DNA of 64,000 nucleotides from Polaribacter sargassicola (GCF_021991835.1 NZ_JAHDAU010000001.1:682001-746000); one strand, 5' to 3'; numbered from the stretch's first letter, positions 44,339-54,569 are shown. The notes: a model not told the origin generated them from the letters alone. A program made the numbers and translations.

Positions 44339-46702
44339 TTAATCCTCTTTTGGAGGAAAAATTTTCATTTTAGGTTCTTTAAATACTTTTTTGTTCGCTA
44401 TTTTTTTCTCGAAAGTTAATAATAGAGATGGTAATAATAATAGATTAGATACCATTGCTAATAAAAGTGTAACGGAAACTAACCCACCTAAAGCTATTGT
44501 GCCTCCAAAACTTGATAAAGTAAAAACTAAAAAGCCAAAAAATAAAACAATAGAAGTGTAAAACATACTTACACCTGTTTCTTTAAGTGCTGCGTAAACA
44601 GATGGTTTTACTTTCCATTTATTAGCAATTAATTCTTGTCTGTATTTTGCTAAAAAGTGAATTGTATCATCCACCGAAATACCAAATGCAATACTAAATA
44701 CTAAAATTGTTGAAGGTTTAATTGGTATGCCTAAAAAGCCCATTAAACCTGCAGTAATTAATAAAGGTAGCATGTTTGGAATTAATGATATAAATATCAT
44801 TTGTGGAGATCTAAACATCCAAGCCATAAAAATTGCGATTAAAAAAATAGCTAGTGATAGAGAAATTACTAAGTTTTTAATTAAATAATTAGTTCCTTTA
44901 ATAAAAACTAAGGCTTTACCAGTTAAAGAAACTTCGTATTTATCTGACGGAAACTCTTTAGCAATTACAGCTTTTAATCTATTCTGAATAACATCCATTT
45001 TATCTGTACCAATATCTTTCATAAAGGTGGTTATTCTTGCATAACGACCCGTAGAATCTACAAAGCTTTTTAGCATACCAGCTTCGCTATTAGAGTTTTT
45101 AGTATATGCAAAAATGTAACTTTGTTCTTGTGTTGTTGGTAATTGATAATATTTAGGATTCCCTTTGTAATAAGCTTGTTTAGAGTATTTAACTAAATTT
45201 GTTACAGATACTGGTTTAGATAATTCTGGAAAAGTTTCTATAGCTTCATTTATTTTTTCCATCTTCTTTAAAGTAGCCAATTTCATGACTCCTTTTTCTT
45301 TTTTTGTATCAACCAATATTTCTAAAGGCATAATACCACCAAACTCTTGCTCAAAAAACTTAATGTCTTTATAAAAATCTAGACTTTTAGGCATATCTTC
45401 AATTAAGCTTCCAGAAACTTTAATTTGATAAACACCTATAATTCCGGCAATAATTACAATTACAGTAGCAAAATAAATAGAAATTCTGTTGTTTTTAACT
45501 GTGCTTTCCATCCAGTTTACAACATTTTCAATCCATTTTGTTTCAAGATGGTTTAAATGCTTTTCTTTTGGAAGTGGCATAAAACTGTAAATAACAGGAA
45601 TAATTAAAAGAGCTAAAATAAAAATACTGATAATATTTACAGAAGCTAAAATACCGAACTCACGCAGTAAACTACTCTTTACAAAAACAAAGGTTGCAAA
45701 ACCAGAAGCTGTTGTAATGTTAGTCATTAAAGTAGCATTTCCTATTTTAGAAATTACTCTTTGTAATGCTTTGGCTTGTTGACCATGTTTTTTTATTTCT
45801 TGTTGATATTTGTTGATTAAAAAAACAGCATTCGGTACTCCGATTACAATAATTAACGGCGGTATTAATGCAGATAAAACGGTAATTTCATATCTAAATA
45901 AACCTATAAAGCCAAAAGCCCAAATAACACCAATTGTAACTACTAAAAGAGTTATAAAAGTAGCTCTATAAGAACGGAAAAAGAAGAAAAATATTAAAGC
46001 TGTTATACCTAATGCGCCAAAAACAAATAATAAAATTTCATCTTGAATGTTTTGAGCATTTAGAGTTCTAATGTATGGCATACCAGAGATTCTAACATCT
46101 AGGTTATTATCTTTTTCGAACTTAGTTATTGTAGGTATTAGTTTTTCATATATAAAATCTCTACGTTGTGGAGTATTTATAATTTCCTTTTTTATATAAA
46201 TTGCAGTTTGTAGTGTTTCTGTTTCTTTATTGTAAAGTAAATTATCGTAAAAAGGAAGTTTTTCAAAAAGCTGTTTTTTTATATCTTTTACTTCGCTACT
46301 AGTTGTAGGCTCTTTGCTGTATAAAGGTTCTAAAATAAATTTTTTGTTTTTTCTATCGGCTTTTAATTCTTGAACATCAGCAATAGATATTGTAAAATCT
46401 ATTTCTTTTAAACTATCAAATTTTTGAACTAAGTTATTCCAAGCATTAAATTTTTTTGGAGTAAAAATAGTTGAGTCTTTTACACCTAAAATAACTAGAT
46501 TTCCTTCTTCTCCGAAGATTTCTAAAAATTGATTGTATTGTAAATTAGCTTCATGGTCTTCTGGCAATAAATTAGCTTCTGTATATGAAAACTTCATATA
46601 TTTCATTTGTGTAGCTAATAAACCAGTAATAATAGCAATACTTAATAAAACTAAATATCTGTTTCTTAATATTAAGCCTGCAACTTTTGTCCAGAAATTC
46701 AT
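44339..46702 (-). CDS. RND-superfamily exporter, MMPL/HAE3-like
   Basis: 787 residues with twelve predicted membrane segments in two blocks of six, each block after a large periplasmic domain. Visible motifs are VFLINKYQQEI with preceding VIGVPNA (block one) and FGISVDDTIHFLAKYRQE (block two), with the Asp pair that carries protons. These exporters often move lipids, hopanoids or lipid-linked molecules, and do not require the adaptor/TolC genes of classical RND pumps. Substrate unknown. Confidence 0.9.
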   Translation of the reverse strand: MNFWTKVAGLILRNRYLVLLSIAIITGLLATQMKYMKFSYTEANLLPEDHEANLQYNQFLEIFGEEGNLVILGVKDSTIFTPKKFNAWNNLVQKFDSLKEIDFTISIADVQELKADRKNKKFILEPLYSKEPTTSSEVKDIKKQLFEKLPFYDNLLYNKETETLQTAIYIKKEIINTPQRRDFIYEKLIPTITKFEKDNNLDVRISGMPYIRTLNAQNIQDEILLFVFGALGITALIFFFFFRSYRATFITLLVVTIGVIWAFGFIGLFRYEITVLSALIPPLIIVIGVPNAVFLINKYQQEIKKHGQQAKALQRVISKIGNATLMTNITTASGFATFVFVKSSLLREFGILASVNIISIFILALLIIPVIYSFMPLPKEKHLNHLETKWIENVVNWMESTVKNNRISIYFATVIVIIAGIIGVYQIKVSGSLIEDMPKSLDFYKDIKFFEQEFGGIMPLEILVDTKKEKGVMKLATLKKMEKINEAIETFPELSKPVSVTNLVKYSKQAYYKGNPKYYQLPTTQEQSYIFAYTKNSNSEAGMLKSFVDSTGRYARITTFMKDIGTDKMDVIQNRLKAVIAKEFPSDKYEVSLTGKALVFIKGTNYLIKNLVISLSLAIFLIAIFMAWMFRSPQMIFISLIPNMLPLLITAGLMGFLGIPIKPSTILVFSIAFGISVDDTIHFLAKYRQELIANKWKVKPSVYAALKETGVSMFYTSIVLFFGFLVFTLSSFGGTIALGGLVSVTLLLAMVSNLLLLPSLLLTFEKKIANKKVFKEPKMKIFPPKED

Positions 46703-46750
46703 TTATAAAAATTTAAATAATTAGTAAAGTTTAGATTTTGTTATAAATAA

Positions 46751-46785
46751 AAAAGAGAGTGTTTATAAACACTCTCTTTTTTATT
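46751..46785 (-). terminator. Palindromic terminator after frr
   Basis: Perfect palindrome of 30 bases (arms GAGAGTGTTTA / TAAACACTCTC with A and T flanks). Functional in either direction; it sits between frr and the exporter, both read leftward. Confidence 0.88.
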
Positions 46786-46798
46786 GTTTAGATTTTGT

Positions 46799-47353
46799 TT
46801 AAACTTTCATTATCTCTACTTCTTTTACAGATAATTTTTCGTCTATTTCTTTTACATAAGTATCCGTTAGTTTTTGAACGTCTGCTTCTGCAATTTTTTT
46901 CATATCATCAGAAATATCTGTTTTTTTAATGTCGTTATTTGCGTCTTTACGAGCATTTCTAACACCAACTTTTGCATGTTCTGCTTCTGCTTTGGCTTGT
47001 TTAGCCAAACCGATTCTTCTTTCTTCTGTTAAAGGTGGTACATTAATCATAATCACATCTCCATTGTTCATAGGATTAAAACCTAAGTTTGCTAATTGAA
47101 TTGCTTTTTCAATTTCTTGAAGCATGTTTTTTTCCCAAGGTTGAATACTAATAGTTCTAGCATCTGGTGTGCTTACGTTTGCTACTTGGCTTAATGGTGT
47201 TTGAGAACCATAATAATCTACCATTACGTTAGCAAGCATAGCTGGGGTAGCTTTACCAGCTCTAATAGAGCGTAATTCTTTTTCTAAATGCGCTATTGCA
47301 TTACTCATTGCTTCTTTAGCAGAGTCTAAAATAAATTCAACTTCTTCGTTCAT
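46799..47353 (-). CDS. frr: Ribosome recycling factor
   Basis: 184 residues, the standard RRF size. Features are AMSNAIAHLEKELRSIRAGKATP near the N-terminus (in parts), LSQVANVSTPDARTISIQPW, and the helical C-terminal LTEERRIGLAKQAKAEAEHAKVGVRNARKDAN (in parts). Splits post-termination ribosomes with EF-G. Follows pyrH by 26 bases; together they form the classical pyrH-frr pair. Confidence 0.98.
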   Translation of the reverse strand: MNEEVEFILDSAKEAMSNAIAHLEKELRSIRAGKATPAMLANVMVDYYGSQTPLSQVANVSTPDARTISIQPWEKNMLQEIEKAIQLANLGFNPMNNGDVIMINVPPLTEERRIGLAKQAKAEAEHAKVGVRNARKDANNDIKKTDISDDMKKIAEADVQKLTDTYVKEIDEKLSVKEVEIMKV

Positions 47354-47379
47354 CTTTAATAAATTTTAAAAGATTTTGA

Positions 47380-48090
47380 TTATTGATTATCAACAACAGT
47401 ACCAATATTTTCTCCTGAAACTAATTTTATTAAGTTTCCGTTTGTATTCATATCAAAAACAATTATTGGTAATTTGTTTTCTTCACTTAATGTAAATGCA
47501 GTCATGTCCATTACTTTTAAGCCTTTGTTAATAACGTCTTTAAAAGTAATTGTTTCAAACTTAATTGCATTTTTATCTTTTTCTGGATCTGTATTATAGA
47601 TACCATCTACACGAGTTCCTTTTAAAATTGCATCTGCATCAATTTCTATAGCTCTTAAAACAGCTGCTGTATCTGTTGTAAAATAAGGGTTTCCTGTACC
47701 AGCACCAAAAATTACAACTCTACCTTTTTCTAAATGGCGTATTGCTTTTCTTTTAATATAAGGTTCTGCTACTTCTTTAATTTCTAAAGCTGTTTGTAAA
47801 CGTGTGTGTACATCTTCGTCTTCTAAGGCACTTTGTAAAGCTAGGCCATTAATACAAGTTGCTAACATTCCCATATGGTCTCCTTGTACACGATCCATTC
47901 CGTTTGCAGCTCCAGCAACACCTCTAAAAATATTTCCACCACCAATTACAATAGCTACTTCTATTCCTTTTTCTACTACTTGCTTAATTTCTTTTGCGTA
48001 TTCAGATAAACGTTTAGGGTCAATTCCGTATTGTCTTTCCCCCATTAATGCTTCTCCGCTTAATTTTAAAAGTATTCTTTTGTATTTCAT
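47380..48090 (-). CDS. pyrH: UMP kinase
   Basis: 236 residues, amino-acid-kinase fold. Motifs include [19 protein letters not shown], and [17 protein letters not shown] with the later [14 protein letters not shown]. Phosphorylates UMP to UDP using ATP. A TAATTTTG box at 48110-48117 (minus) lies 19 bases upstream of the ATG, so the pair can be transcribed independently of the preceding kinase gene. Confidence 0.98.
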   Translation of the reverse strand: MKYKRILLKLSGEALMGERQYGIDPKRLSEYAKEIKQVVEKGIEVAIVIGGGNIFRGVAGAANGMDRVQGDHMGMLATCINGLALQSALEDEDVHTRLQTALEIKEVAEPYIKRKAIRHLEKGRVVIFGAGTGNPYFTTDTAAVLRAIEIDADAILKGTRVDGIYNTDPEKDKNAIKFETITFKDVINKGLKVMDMTAFTLSEENKLPIIVFDMNTNGNLIKLVSGENIGTVVDNQ

Positions 48091-48109
48091 AGTTTCTTTA
48101 AAAGTTGTG

Positions 48110-48117
48110 CAAAATTA
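48110..48117 (-). promoter_or_regulatory. -7 promoter box of pyrH-frr
   Basis: TAATTTTG on the minus strand, 19 bases before the ATG. No clear -33 partner was found. Confidence 0.4.
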
Positions 48118-48152
48118 CGTATTTTTTTTTAGTTTCTATTTTTTGATATATA

Positions 48153-48181
48153 AAAAAACCTCACAATTTTGCGAGGTTTTT
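48153..48181 (-). terminator. Terminator after the hybrid kinase gene
   Basis: Minus-strand hairpin CCTCGCAA / TTGTGAGG with flanking A/T pairs and a T-run. Confidence 0.85.
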
Positions 48182-48196
48182 ATTTTTTAATGGTAA

Positions 48197-51100
48197 TTAA
48201 ATCCACTTTTGTAAAACTTTAAATAGATTATTTTTAGAAATAGGTTTAGTAATATAATCTTTACAACCAAGTTCAAAACATTTTTCTTTTTCATCATGCA
48301 TAGCATATGCACTTTGCATAATTATTTTTACATCTGGATTGATTTCAATAATTTTCTTTGTAGCATCAAAGCCATTCATTTCTGGCATTCTAATATCCAT
48401 TAATACAATATTAATTAAATCTTTCTTTTCTTGATATTCTTCTAAAGCTAATTTACCATTTACTGCAAAAATTATATTTGCACCAGAGTCTTTAAAGAAC
48501 AAAGAATATAAGAGTCTTACAATTTTATCATCTTCTGCAATTAGAATAGTTTTATTTTTTAAGAATGAATTTTCATTATTTTTTATACTTCTTTTTTCTT
48601 CTTTCTTCTTTTTATTAATTACTGTTTTTAGAGGAATGTTAAATTTAAAAGTTGCTCCTTTGTTAAGAGTAGATTCAACAGAAATGTCTCCTCCAAGATT
48701 ATGTATTATTCCTTTACATATAGATAATCCTAAACCAGTTCCTCCGTATTTAGCATTGTCATTATAGTTTACTTGTTTAAAACGATCAAAAATCTCTTCT
48801 AATTTATTTTTAGGAATCCCGATTCCTTGATCTTTTACGAAGAAATGTAATTGATTATCTCTAATATCAAAACCAAAAGAAATTTCTCCTTTTTCTGAAA
48901 ATTTTAAAGAGTTATTTAAAAGGTTAGTAATAACTTGTCTAAGCCTGTAGGTGTCTGTAAAAATAATAAGGTCTTTTGCTTCTTCTGGTATAAAAGATTT
49001 TATAGTTATATCTGGTTTGTCTTTTGTAATTTTTAATTGATTAAAATTAATTTCTATATGTTTAATCAATTCTGATATATTACAGTTTTTAGGTGAAATT
49101 TTTAATTCGTTTGCTTCAATTTTAGCAATATCTATAATATCATCAATCAGATTTAAAAGTTGCTTAGAGTTTCCATCAATAATGTCTATATAATTTCCTC
49201 TTTCTTCATAAGAAATATTATCATCTCTTAGTAGTTCAGAAAAACCGATAATACCGTTTATTGGTGTTCTAATTTCATGACTCATATTCGCTAAAAAGTA
49301 ATTTTTATGAATATTTGCATATTCTGCTTTTTGTTTAGCTACTACTAATTCTGATTCTATAATTTTATATTCTGTAATGTCTTGAGATGCTCCTCTGAGT
49401 GCAATTGTTTTGCCTTCATCATTTTTTACAGCTTCACCTTTTGCCCATAGCCAATTGGTAATTTCATTATTTTTAACTATTTCTAATTCTATTTCATAAG
49501 AACTACCTTCTTCTCTAGTTTTGTCAATTTTTTGATTTAATGCTTCCCAGCTTTTTTTAGAAAAAAGTGCTTGTTGTGCTTCAAAACTTGGAGGTGTTGT
49601 ATTAGGAGCTAAACCAAAAGTTCTATATAGTTCTTCTGTCCATGTTATTTCTCCTGTAATTAAATCAAAATACCAACTACCTACATGGGTTAAACTTTGT
49701 ATTCTTTTTAGTTCTTTTTCGCTTATAGCTAAGGCTTCTTCTTTTTTCTTTATATCTGTAATGTCTGCAAATGTTGCTCCAAACTCTCCTTTTTTAGGAG
49801 AGAAAATTCTAACAATGTAGTATTTATCTAATAAACTAGAGTAAGTTTCTATAAGTTGCTCTTTACCTGTTAAGGCCGTTTCTCCATAAACTTCAATCCA
49901 ATTTATAGAATCGTTAATTGTGTTAGGATAATTTTCTAAGAAAGGTTTACCTACTAAATCTTTTTCTTTTATTTTTATTTGCTCTTCAAAAGATGGGTTT
50001 ATTGCTATATATTCCCAATCAATTGGTTTGCCAGAATCATCTATAATCATTTTAGCATGCGCAAAACCTTCGTTTAAGTTTTCAAATAAATTATGATATC
50101 TTAATTCTGTGTTTTTTAATTGTATTTCTGTGTTTTTTAATTTTGATATTTCTACAAAAGTGATAATTACTCCATCTATCTTTTTATCAATAGTTATAAA
50201 AGGACTAATTCTAGACAAGTAGAACTTACCATCGTTATCTATAATTTCTTTTTCTATAGGTGTTAATTTTAAAAGTACATCTTTAGAGTTGTTTATTATA
50301 GATAATCTAATTTCTTCATTAAAATTAGAAGCAAAACTTTCTATAGGTCTGCCTATATCTGTATATTTTAAATTAAAATGTTTCTGTATTGCTGGGGTGT
50401 ATTTTCTAATATATAATTCTCTATCTAAGAATAATGTACCAATATCTGTATTGTCTAATAAGTTGGTTACATCATTATTTAGGTTTATTAATTGCTTATT
50501 TTTTTCTTGTAACTCTGCATTTACGGTGTATAATTCTTCATTTACAGATTGTAATTCTTCATTAGTACTTTGTAATTCTTCATTAGAAGCCATTAATTCT
50601 TCGTTAGAAGATTGTAGTTCTTCATTACTAGTTTCTAATTCTTCAACTACATTTTGTAATTCTGTTTTTGTAGCTTTTAGCTCGTCTTCAATTTCTTCTA
50701 TTCTTTGTTTAGAAATTTTATCAATTGGTACGTTTTCTATAATTACTTGGTCATCAGTTTTTTCTTCATCACCAAATTGTAATAAATAGATATCACTTAA
50801 AGCTTCATCTTCTGCAGGTTTATGCAGGTGTAAATCAAAAGAAAAATTACCGTTTTTTGTCTGACTAAGAATATCCTTAACAATAATGTCTTTTTTTTCT
50901 TCTTCTAATCTGTTTACAGCATTTCTTATTATAGAAGAAAGGTCTTGACCAACAATTTTTAAAAGATTGTTTTCAAAAATACCTTCTGTATGTACTAATT
51001 TTTTACCAGCATCTCCTTTAATGTAAATGATGTTATAATTTTTATCAAAAAATATTGAAGAAGGACTGTATTTTTTACTTAAATACTTGTGGAAGATATT

Positions 51101-52645
51101 TTCTGGATTCTCTTTAAACTTATAAACTGGCGGATTTGTTAGTTTTTGTGGCGGATTATTGTATAATATTGATGGAATTCTGCCCGCTGAATTTTCTTGT
51201 AAAGGAATGTGTTTTGTATCCTCTATATTTTGAAAAATTTTCCACTTTGTATCTATAGTTTTAAAAAACCTTGATGCTTCACCTAAAGATTCACTATTTC
51301 CTAAAAATAAAAAACCAAATTTATTTAATGCAAACTGAAAGTTATACATTACTTTCTTTTGTACTTTATTGTCTAAGTAAATAAGTAAATTTCTACAAGA
51401 AATTAAATCCATCCTAATAAAAGGTGGAGATTTTATTAAGTTATGACTAGAGAAAACAATTTTTTCTCGTATCCTTTTTATAATTTGTAATCTATCTCCA
51501 ATTTTTGTAAAGTACTTATCTAAATAGATGCTATCTAACTCATTTATTACATTAACATGAAAAGTACCTGCACTAGCAGCAGTAATTGCTCTTGGATCTA
51601 TATCTGAAGCAAATATTTTAAAATTGAGGTTTAATTTTAAAGTACGTATATGGCTATCTAAAAGCATTGCAATAGAATATACTTCTTCTCCAGAAGAGCA
51701 TCCAGGTACCCAAACACGAATAGTTTCTGTACTTTTTTTACGAGCACAAATTGCAGGGATTACTTTGTCTTGTAATGTTTGAAAAGCTTCTGTATCTCTA
51801 AAAAACCTAGTTACACCAATTAAAAAATCTTGCTTTAAAGCTTCTTTTTCTTTTTCGTTATTTTTTAAAAAAGTGAGGTAATTATATAGCTCATCAATGC
51901 TATTGATGTTCATTCTTTTTTCTAATCTACGCAAAAGAGTATTTTTCTTGTACTCTCTAAAATCTATGTCAGAATATTTATGAACTTCTTGTAAAATCTT
52001 AGTGATTAAAATTTCATTTGATTCAGGAATATTAAATTCTCTATCTACGATTAGCGGAGGATTAATAAGACCGTTAAATTTTTTTGCAATTTCTTTTGGA
52101 TTTAAAATAAAATCTACTAATCCTGTTGCAATTGAAGAATTTGGCATTCCATCAAATTGAGCAGTAATAGGATCTTGTACAAAAATTACACCACCACCTT
52201 CTTTTATTGTTTTAATACCTCTAGAACCATCAGAACCTGTACCAGATAGAATTACTCCAATAGACCTTTCTTTGTATTCTTCGCCTAATGTGTGAAAAAA
52301 TATGTCTATTGGTAAATTTAAATTATGTTTAGGGCCTTTATCTAGAAGGTATAATTCTCTCCCTTTAATATGAAGATTTTTATTACGCTGATTTAAATAT
52401 ATACAGTTTGGTTTAATGGTTAGTTTATCTTCAGCAGTAAAAATTTTCATTTTTGTATGCTTAGCTAAAAGCTCTGGCATAAGACTTTTAAAGTCTGGAG
52501 ATAAGTGTTGTATAACAACAAAAGCCATTCCTGTATCTTCTGGTATGTTGTCAAATACTTGTTGTATTGCATCTAAACCACCAGCAGAAGCACCAATAGC
52601 AACAACATATAAATCAGAATTTTTGTTTTTCATATTTTTAGGCAT
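48197..52645 (-). CDS. CheB-CheR-PAS-histidine kinase-receiver hybrid
   Basis: 1482 residues. CheB methylesterase-like domain (about 12-195, GASAGG with Ser20, VIQHL, GTGSDGSRG), CheR methyltransferase-like domain (about 215-480, VWVPGCSSGEEVYSIAML), a long coiled coil of repeating EELxxxN motifs (about 648-722), two or three PAS regions (about 735-1105), histidine kinase (NMSHEIRTPINGI, about 1120), HATPase (DQGIGIPKNKLEEIFDRF), and a receiver (AEDDKIV, phosphoacceptor in LMDIRMPEMNG near 1413). No chemoreceptor genes are nearby, so the CheB/CheR pair is unlikely to serve canonical chemotaxis. It sits between tsf and pyrH with terminators on both sides. A second Met (52633) is the better start if the -7 box at 52651-52658 is used. 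Confidence 0.95.
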   Translation of the reverse strand: MPKNMKNKNSDLYVVAIGASAGGLDAIQQVFDNIPEDTGMAFVVIQHLSPDFKSLMPELLAKHTKMKIFTAEDKLTIKPNCIYLNQRNKNLHIKGRELYLLDKGPKHNLNLPIDIFFHTLGEEYKERSIGVILSGTGSDGSRGIKTIKEGGGVIFVQDPITAQFDGMPNSSIATGLVDFILNPKEIAKKFNGLINPPLIVDREFNIPESNEILITKILQEVHKYSDIDFREYKKNTLLRRLEKRMNINSIDELYNYLTFLKNNEKEKEALKQDFLIGVTRFFRDTEAFQTLQDKVIPAICARKKSTETIRVWVPGCSSGEEVYSIAMLLDSHIRTLKLNLNFKIFASDIDPRAITAASAGTFHVNVINELDSIYLDKYFTKIGDRLQIIKRIREKIVFSSHNLIKSPPFIRMDLISCRNLLIYLDNKVQKKVMYNFQFALNKFGFLFLGNSESLGEASRFFKTIDTKWKIFQNIEDTKHIPLQENSAGRIPSILYNNPPQKLTNPPVYKFKENPENIFHKYLSKKYSPSSIFFDKNYNIIYIKGDAGKKLVHTEGIFENNLLKIVGQDLSSIIRNAVNRLEEEKKDIIVKDILSQTKNGNFSFDLHLHKPAEDEALSDIYLLQFGDEEKTDDQVIIENVPIDKISKQRIEEIEDELKATKTELQNVVEELETSNEELQSSNEELMASNEELQSTNEELQSVNEELYTVNAELQEKNKQLINLNNDVTNLLDNTDIGTLFLDRELYIRKYTPAIQKHFNLKYTDIGRPIESFASNFNEEIRLSIINNSKDVLLKLTPIEKEIIDNDGKFYLSRISPFITIDKKIDGVIITFVEISKLKNTEIQLKNTELRYHNLFENLNEGFAHAKMIIDDSGKPIDWEYIAINPSFEEQIKIKEKDLVGKPFLENYPNTINDSINWIEVYGETALTGKEQLIETYSSLLDKYYIVRIFSPKKGEFGATFADITDIKKKEEALAISEKELKRIQSLTHVGSWYFDLITGEITWTEELYRTFGLAPNTTPPSFEAQQALFSKKSWEALNQKIDKTREEGSSYEIELEIVKNNEITNWLWAKGEAVKNDEGKTIALRGASQDITEYKIIESELVVAKQKAEYANIHKNYFLANMSHEIRTPINGIIGFSELLRDDNISYEERGNYIDIIDGNSKQLLNLIDDIIDIAKIEANELKISPKNCNISELIKHIEINFNQLKITKDKPDITIKSFIPEEAKDLIIFTDTYRLRQVITNLLNNSLKFSEKGEISFGFDIRDNQLHFFVKDQGIGIPKNKLEEIFDRFKQVNYNDNAKYGGTGLGLSICKGIIHNLGGDISVESTLNKGATFKFNIPLKTVINKKKKEEKRSIKNNENSFLKNKTILIAEDDKIVRLLYSLFFKDSGANIIFAVNGKLALEEYQEKKDLINIVLMDIRMPEMNGFDATKKIIEINPDVKIIMQSAYAMHDEKEKCFELGCKDYITKPISKNNLFKVLQKWI

Positions 52646-52650
52646 ATCAA

Positions 52651-52658
52651 CAAAAATA
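52651..52658 (-). promoter_or_regulatory. -7 promoter box of the hybrid kinase
   Basis: TATTTTTG on the minus strand, five bases before the first ATG and 17 bases before the second in-frame ATG at 52633, which would match the usual spacing here. Confidence 0.4.
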
Positions 52659-52681
52659 AGGAAAAAGATTTACAAAAAATA

Positions 52682-52708
52682 AAAGCCACCTATATATTAG
52701 GTGGCTTT
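52682..52708 (-). terminator. Terminator after tsf
   Basis: Stem AAAGCCACCTA / TAGGTGGCTTT with a short TA-rich loop. It closes the rplM-rpsI-rpsB-tsf unit. Confidence 0.88.
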
Positions 52709-52733
52709 AAAATATTATAAGAAGAATAAAAGT

Positions 52734-53705
52734 TTATCCTAAAGTAACTCTTTTAAAAGTAGAAACTTCAACATCACCAAAAGTTTTAACATATTCGGCA
52801 ACGCTTTTCTTTTCATCTTTAATAAAGGCTTGGTCTAAAAGACATTGCTCTCTATCTAAAGTTGTATTGTCAGAAATAAATCTTTCCATTTTTCCTGGTA
52901 AAATTCTATCCCAGATTTTTTCTGGTTTTCCTTCTGCAGCTAACTCAGCTTTTGCATCTTCATTTGCTTTAGCTAAAACTTCATCAGTTAATTGAGACAT
53001 AGAGATAAACTGAGGTACATTTTTTAATGTTTTTCCTAATCTACCTAACTCAATATTATCTTTTTCGATAACAGCAATTCTTGCTTCTGTTTCAGCAGCA
53101 ACATATGCAGGATCAAAATCTTTGTAAGATAAAGTAGTTGCACCCATAGATGCTACTTGCATTGCTACATCTTTAGCTAAAGATTCTGCATTATCTACAA
53201 CAGCAGATAAACCAACGATAGCAGCAATTTTACCAATGTGAGTATAAGCACCAACATAAGCAGCTTCTACCTTTTCGAAAGCAGTTATTTCTAACTTTTC
53301 ACCAATAACACCAGTTTGTTCAACTAATTTATCAGCAACTGTCATACCACCAAAATCAGCAGCTAAAAAAGATTCTTTGTCTTCATAGTTTAAAGCGATA
53401 TCAGCAAACTGACCACCTAAAGCTACGAAAGATTCGTTTTTACCAACAAAGTCAGTTTCACAAGCTAAAACGATTGCTACACCAGCAGTTTTATCGTCAT
53501 TAATTCTTGTTACTGCAACACCTTCTGTAGATTCTCTATCAGCTCTTTTTGCAGCAATTTTTTGACCTTTTTTACGTAAAATATCAATTGCTTTATCAAA
53601 ATCCGCACCTGCTTCAACTAAGGCCTTTTTACAGTCCATCATTCCAGCTCCAGTAGCTTCTCTTAATTTTTTAACATCAGCAGCACTTATCTTTACTGTT
53701 TCCAT
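52734..53705 (-). CDS. tsf: Elongation factor Ts
   Basis: 323 residues, longer than E. coli (283). The N-terminal UBA-like domain (VKKLREATGAGMMDCKKAL, in residues 10-28) and the core motifs (ETDFVGKNESF near 84) are visible. Nucleotide exchange factor for EF-Tu. Follows rpsB by 25 bases. No anomalies. Confidence 0.97.
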   Translation of the reverse strand: METVKISAADVKKLREATGAGMMDCKKALVEAGADFDKAIDILRKKGQKIAAKRADRESTEGVAVTRINDDKTAGVAIVLACETDFVGKNESFVALGGQFADIALNYEDKESFLAADFGGMTVADKLVEQTGVIGEKLEITAFEKVEAAYVGAYTHIGKIAAIVGLSAVVDNAESLAKDVAMQVASMGATTLSYKDFDPAYVAAETEARIAVIEKDNIELGRLGKTLKNVPQFISMSQLTDEVLAKANEDAKAELAAEGKPEKIWDRILPGKMERFISDNTTLDREQCLLDQAFIKDEKKSVAEYVKTFGDVEVSTFKRVTLG

Positions 53706-53730
53706 GTTACTTGTTTTTTATTGATTAGAA

Positions 53731-54501
53731 TTATTTTGTTTCTTCAGTAACCTCTGCTTTAGGAGCCTCTTTTTTAGGAGCTTCTTTAGCGTCTTTTACT
53801 TTTTCTTTATCTGCTTTTCTATCTGATAAACCTTCTGCAATTGCATCAGTTACATAAGATAAAACTTTATCAATAGATTTAGAAGCATCATCATTTGCTG
53901 GTATTACAAAGTCTACTAATCTTGGATCTGAGTTAGTATCTACCATTGCAAAAATTGGAATGTTTAATTTTTGAGCTTCTGCTACAGCAATGTGTTCTTT
54001 TTTGATGTCAACTACAAATAATGCACCTGGTAAACGAGTCATATCAGAAATAGAACCTAAGTTCTTTTCTAATTTTTCTCTTTGACGGTTAATTTGTAAT
54101 TTTTCTCTTTTAGATAAAGCATCAAAAGAACCATCTTGCTTCATTCTATCAATTTGAGCCATTTTTTTAACGGCTTTTCTAATAGTTACAAAGTTAGTTA
54201 ACATACCACCTGGCCATCTTTCTGTAATGTAAGGCATGTTTACTGCTTTAGATTTTTCTGCAACTATATCTTTAGCTTGTTTTTTTGTAGCTACAAATAA
54301 AATCTTACGTCCAGAGTTTGCAATCTTTTTTAAAGCTTCAGAAGTTTCTTCTATTTTAGCAGCTGTTTTATACAAATCGATGATGTGTACACCATTACGT
54401 TCTGTATAAATATAAGGAGCCATATTTGGGTTCCACTTTCTTGTTAAGTGACCAAAGTGTACTCCACTTTCTAATAATTCTTGAATGTTTACGTTTGCCA
54501 T
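53731..54501 (-). CDS. rpsB: Ribosomal protein S2
   Basis: 256 residues. N-terminal LLESGVHFGHLTRKWNPNM and FVATKKQAKDIV, with the region ERWPGGMLTNF near 95. A charged Lys/Glu-rich tail (about 228-256) is longer than in enterobacteria. A 147-base gap separates it from rpsI and carries a hairpin (54537-54569), perhaps a leader element. Confidence 0.98.
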   Translation of the reverse strand: MANVNIQELLESGVHFGHLTRKWNPNMAPYIYTERNGVHIIDLYKTAAKIEETSEALKKIANSGRKILFVATKKQAKDIVAEKSKAVNMPYITERWPGGMLTNFVTIRKAVKKMAQIDRMKQDGSFDALSKREKLQINRQREKLEKNLGSISDMTRLPGALFVVDIKKEHIAVAEAQKLNIPIFAMVDTNSDPRLVDFVIPANDDASKSIDKVLSYVTDAIAEGLSDRKADKEKVKDAKEAPKKEAPKAEVTEETK

Positions 54502-54536
54502 TTTTTTAAATGTGTTTACTTTCTGTTTTTGAAATC

Positions 54537-54569
54537 AATATATAAGTAGTCTTACGAGTCTTATATATT
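54537..54569. promoter_or_regulatory. Hairpin in the rpsI-rpsB spacer
   Basis: Perfect 10-base arms AATATATAAG / CTTATATATT with a 13-base loop. It is 36 bases upstream of the rpsB start. No TAnnTTTG box was seen in this spacer, so it could be a leader or autoregulatory element, or only an attenuator; no T-run follows. Confidence 0.4.

Noticed and set aside
50289..50789. 166-residue Cys/Ser-rich open frame on the plus strand
   Set aside because: Shadow of the EELxxxN coiled coil in the hybrid kinase gene.
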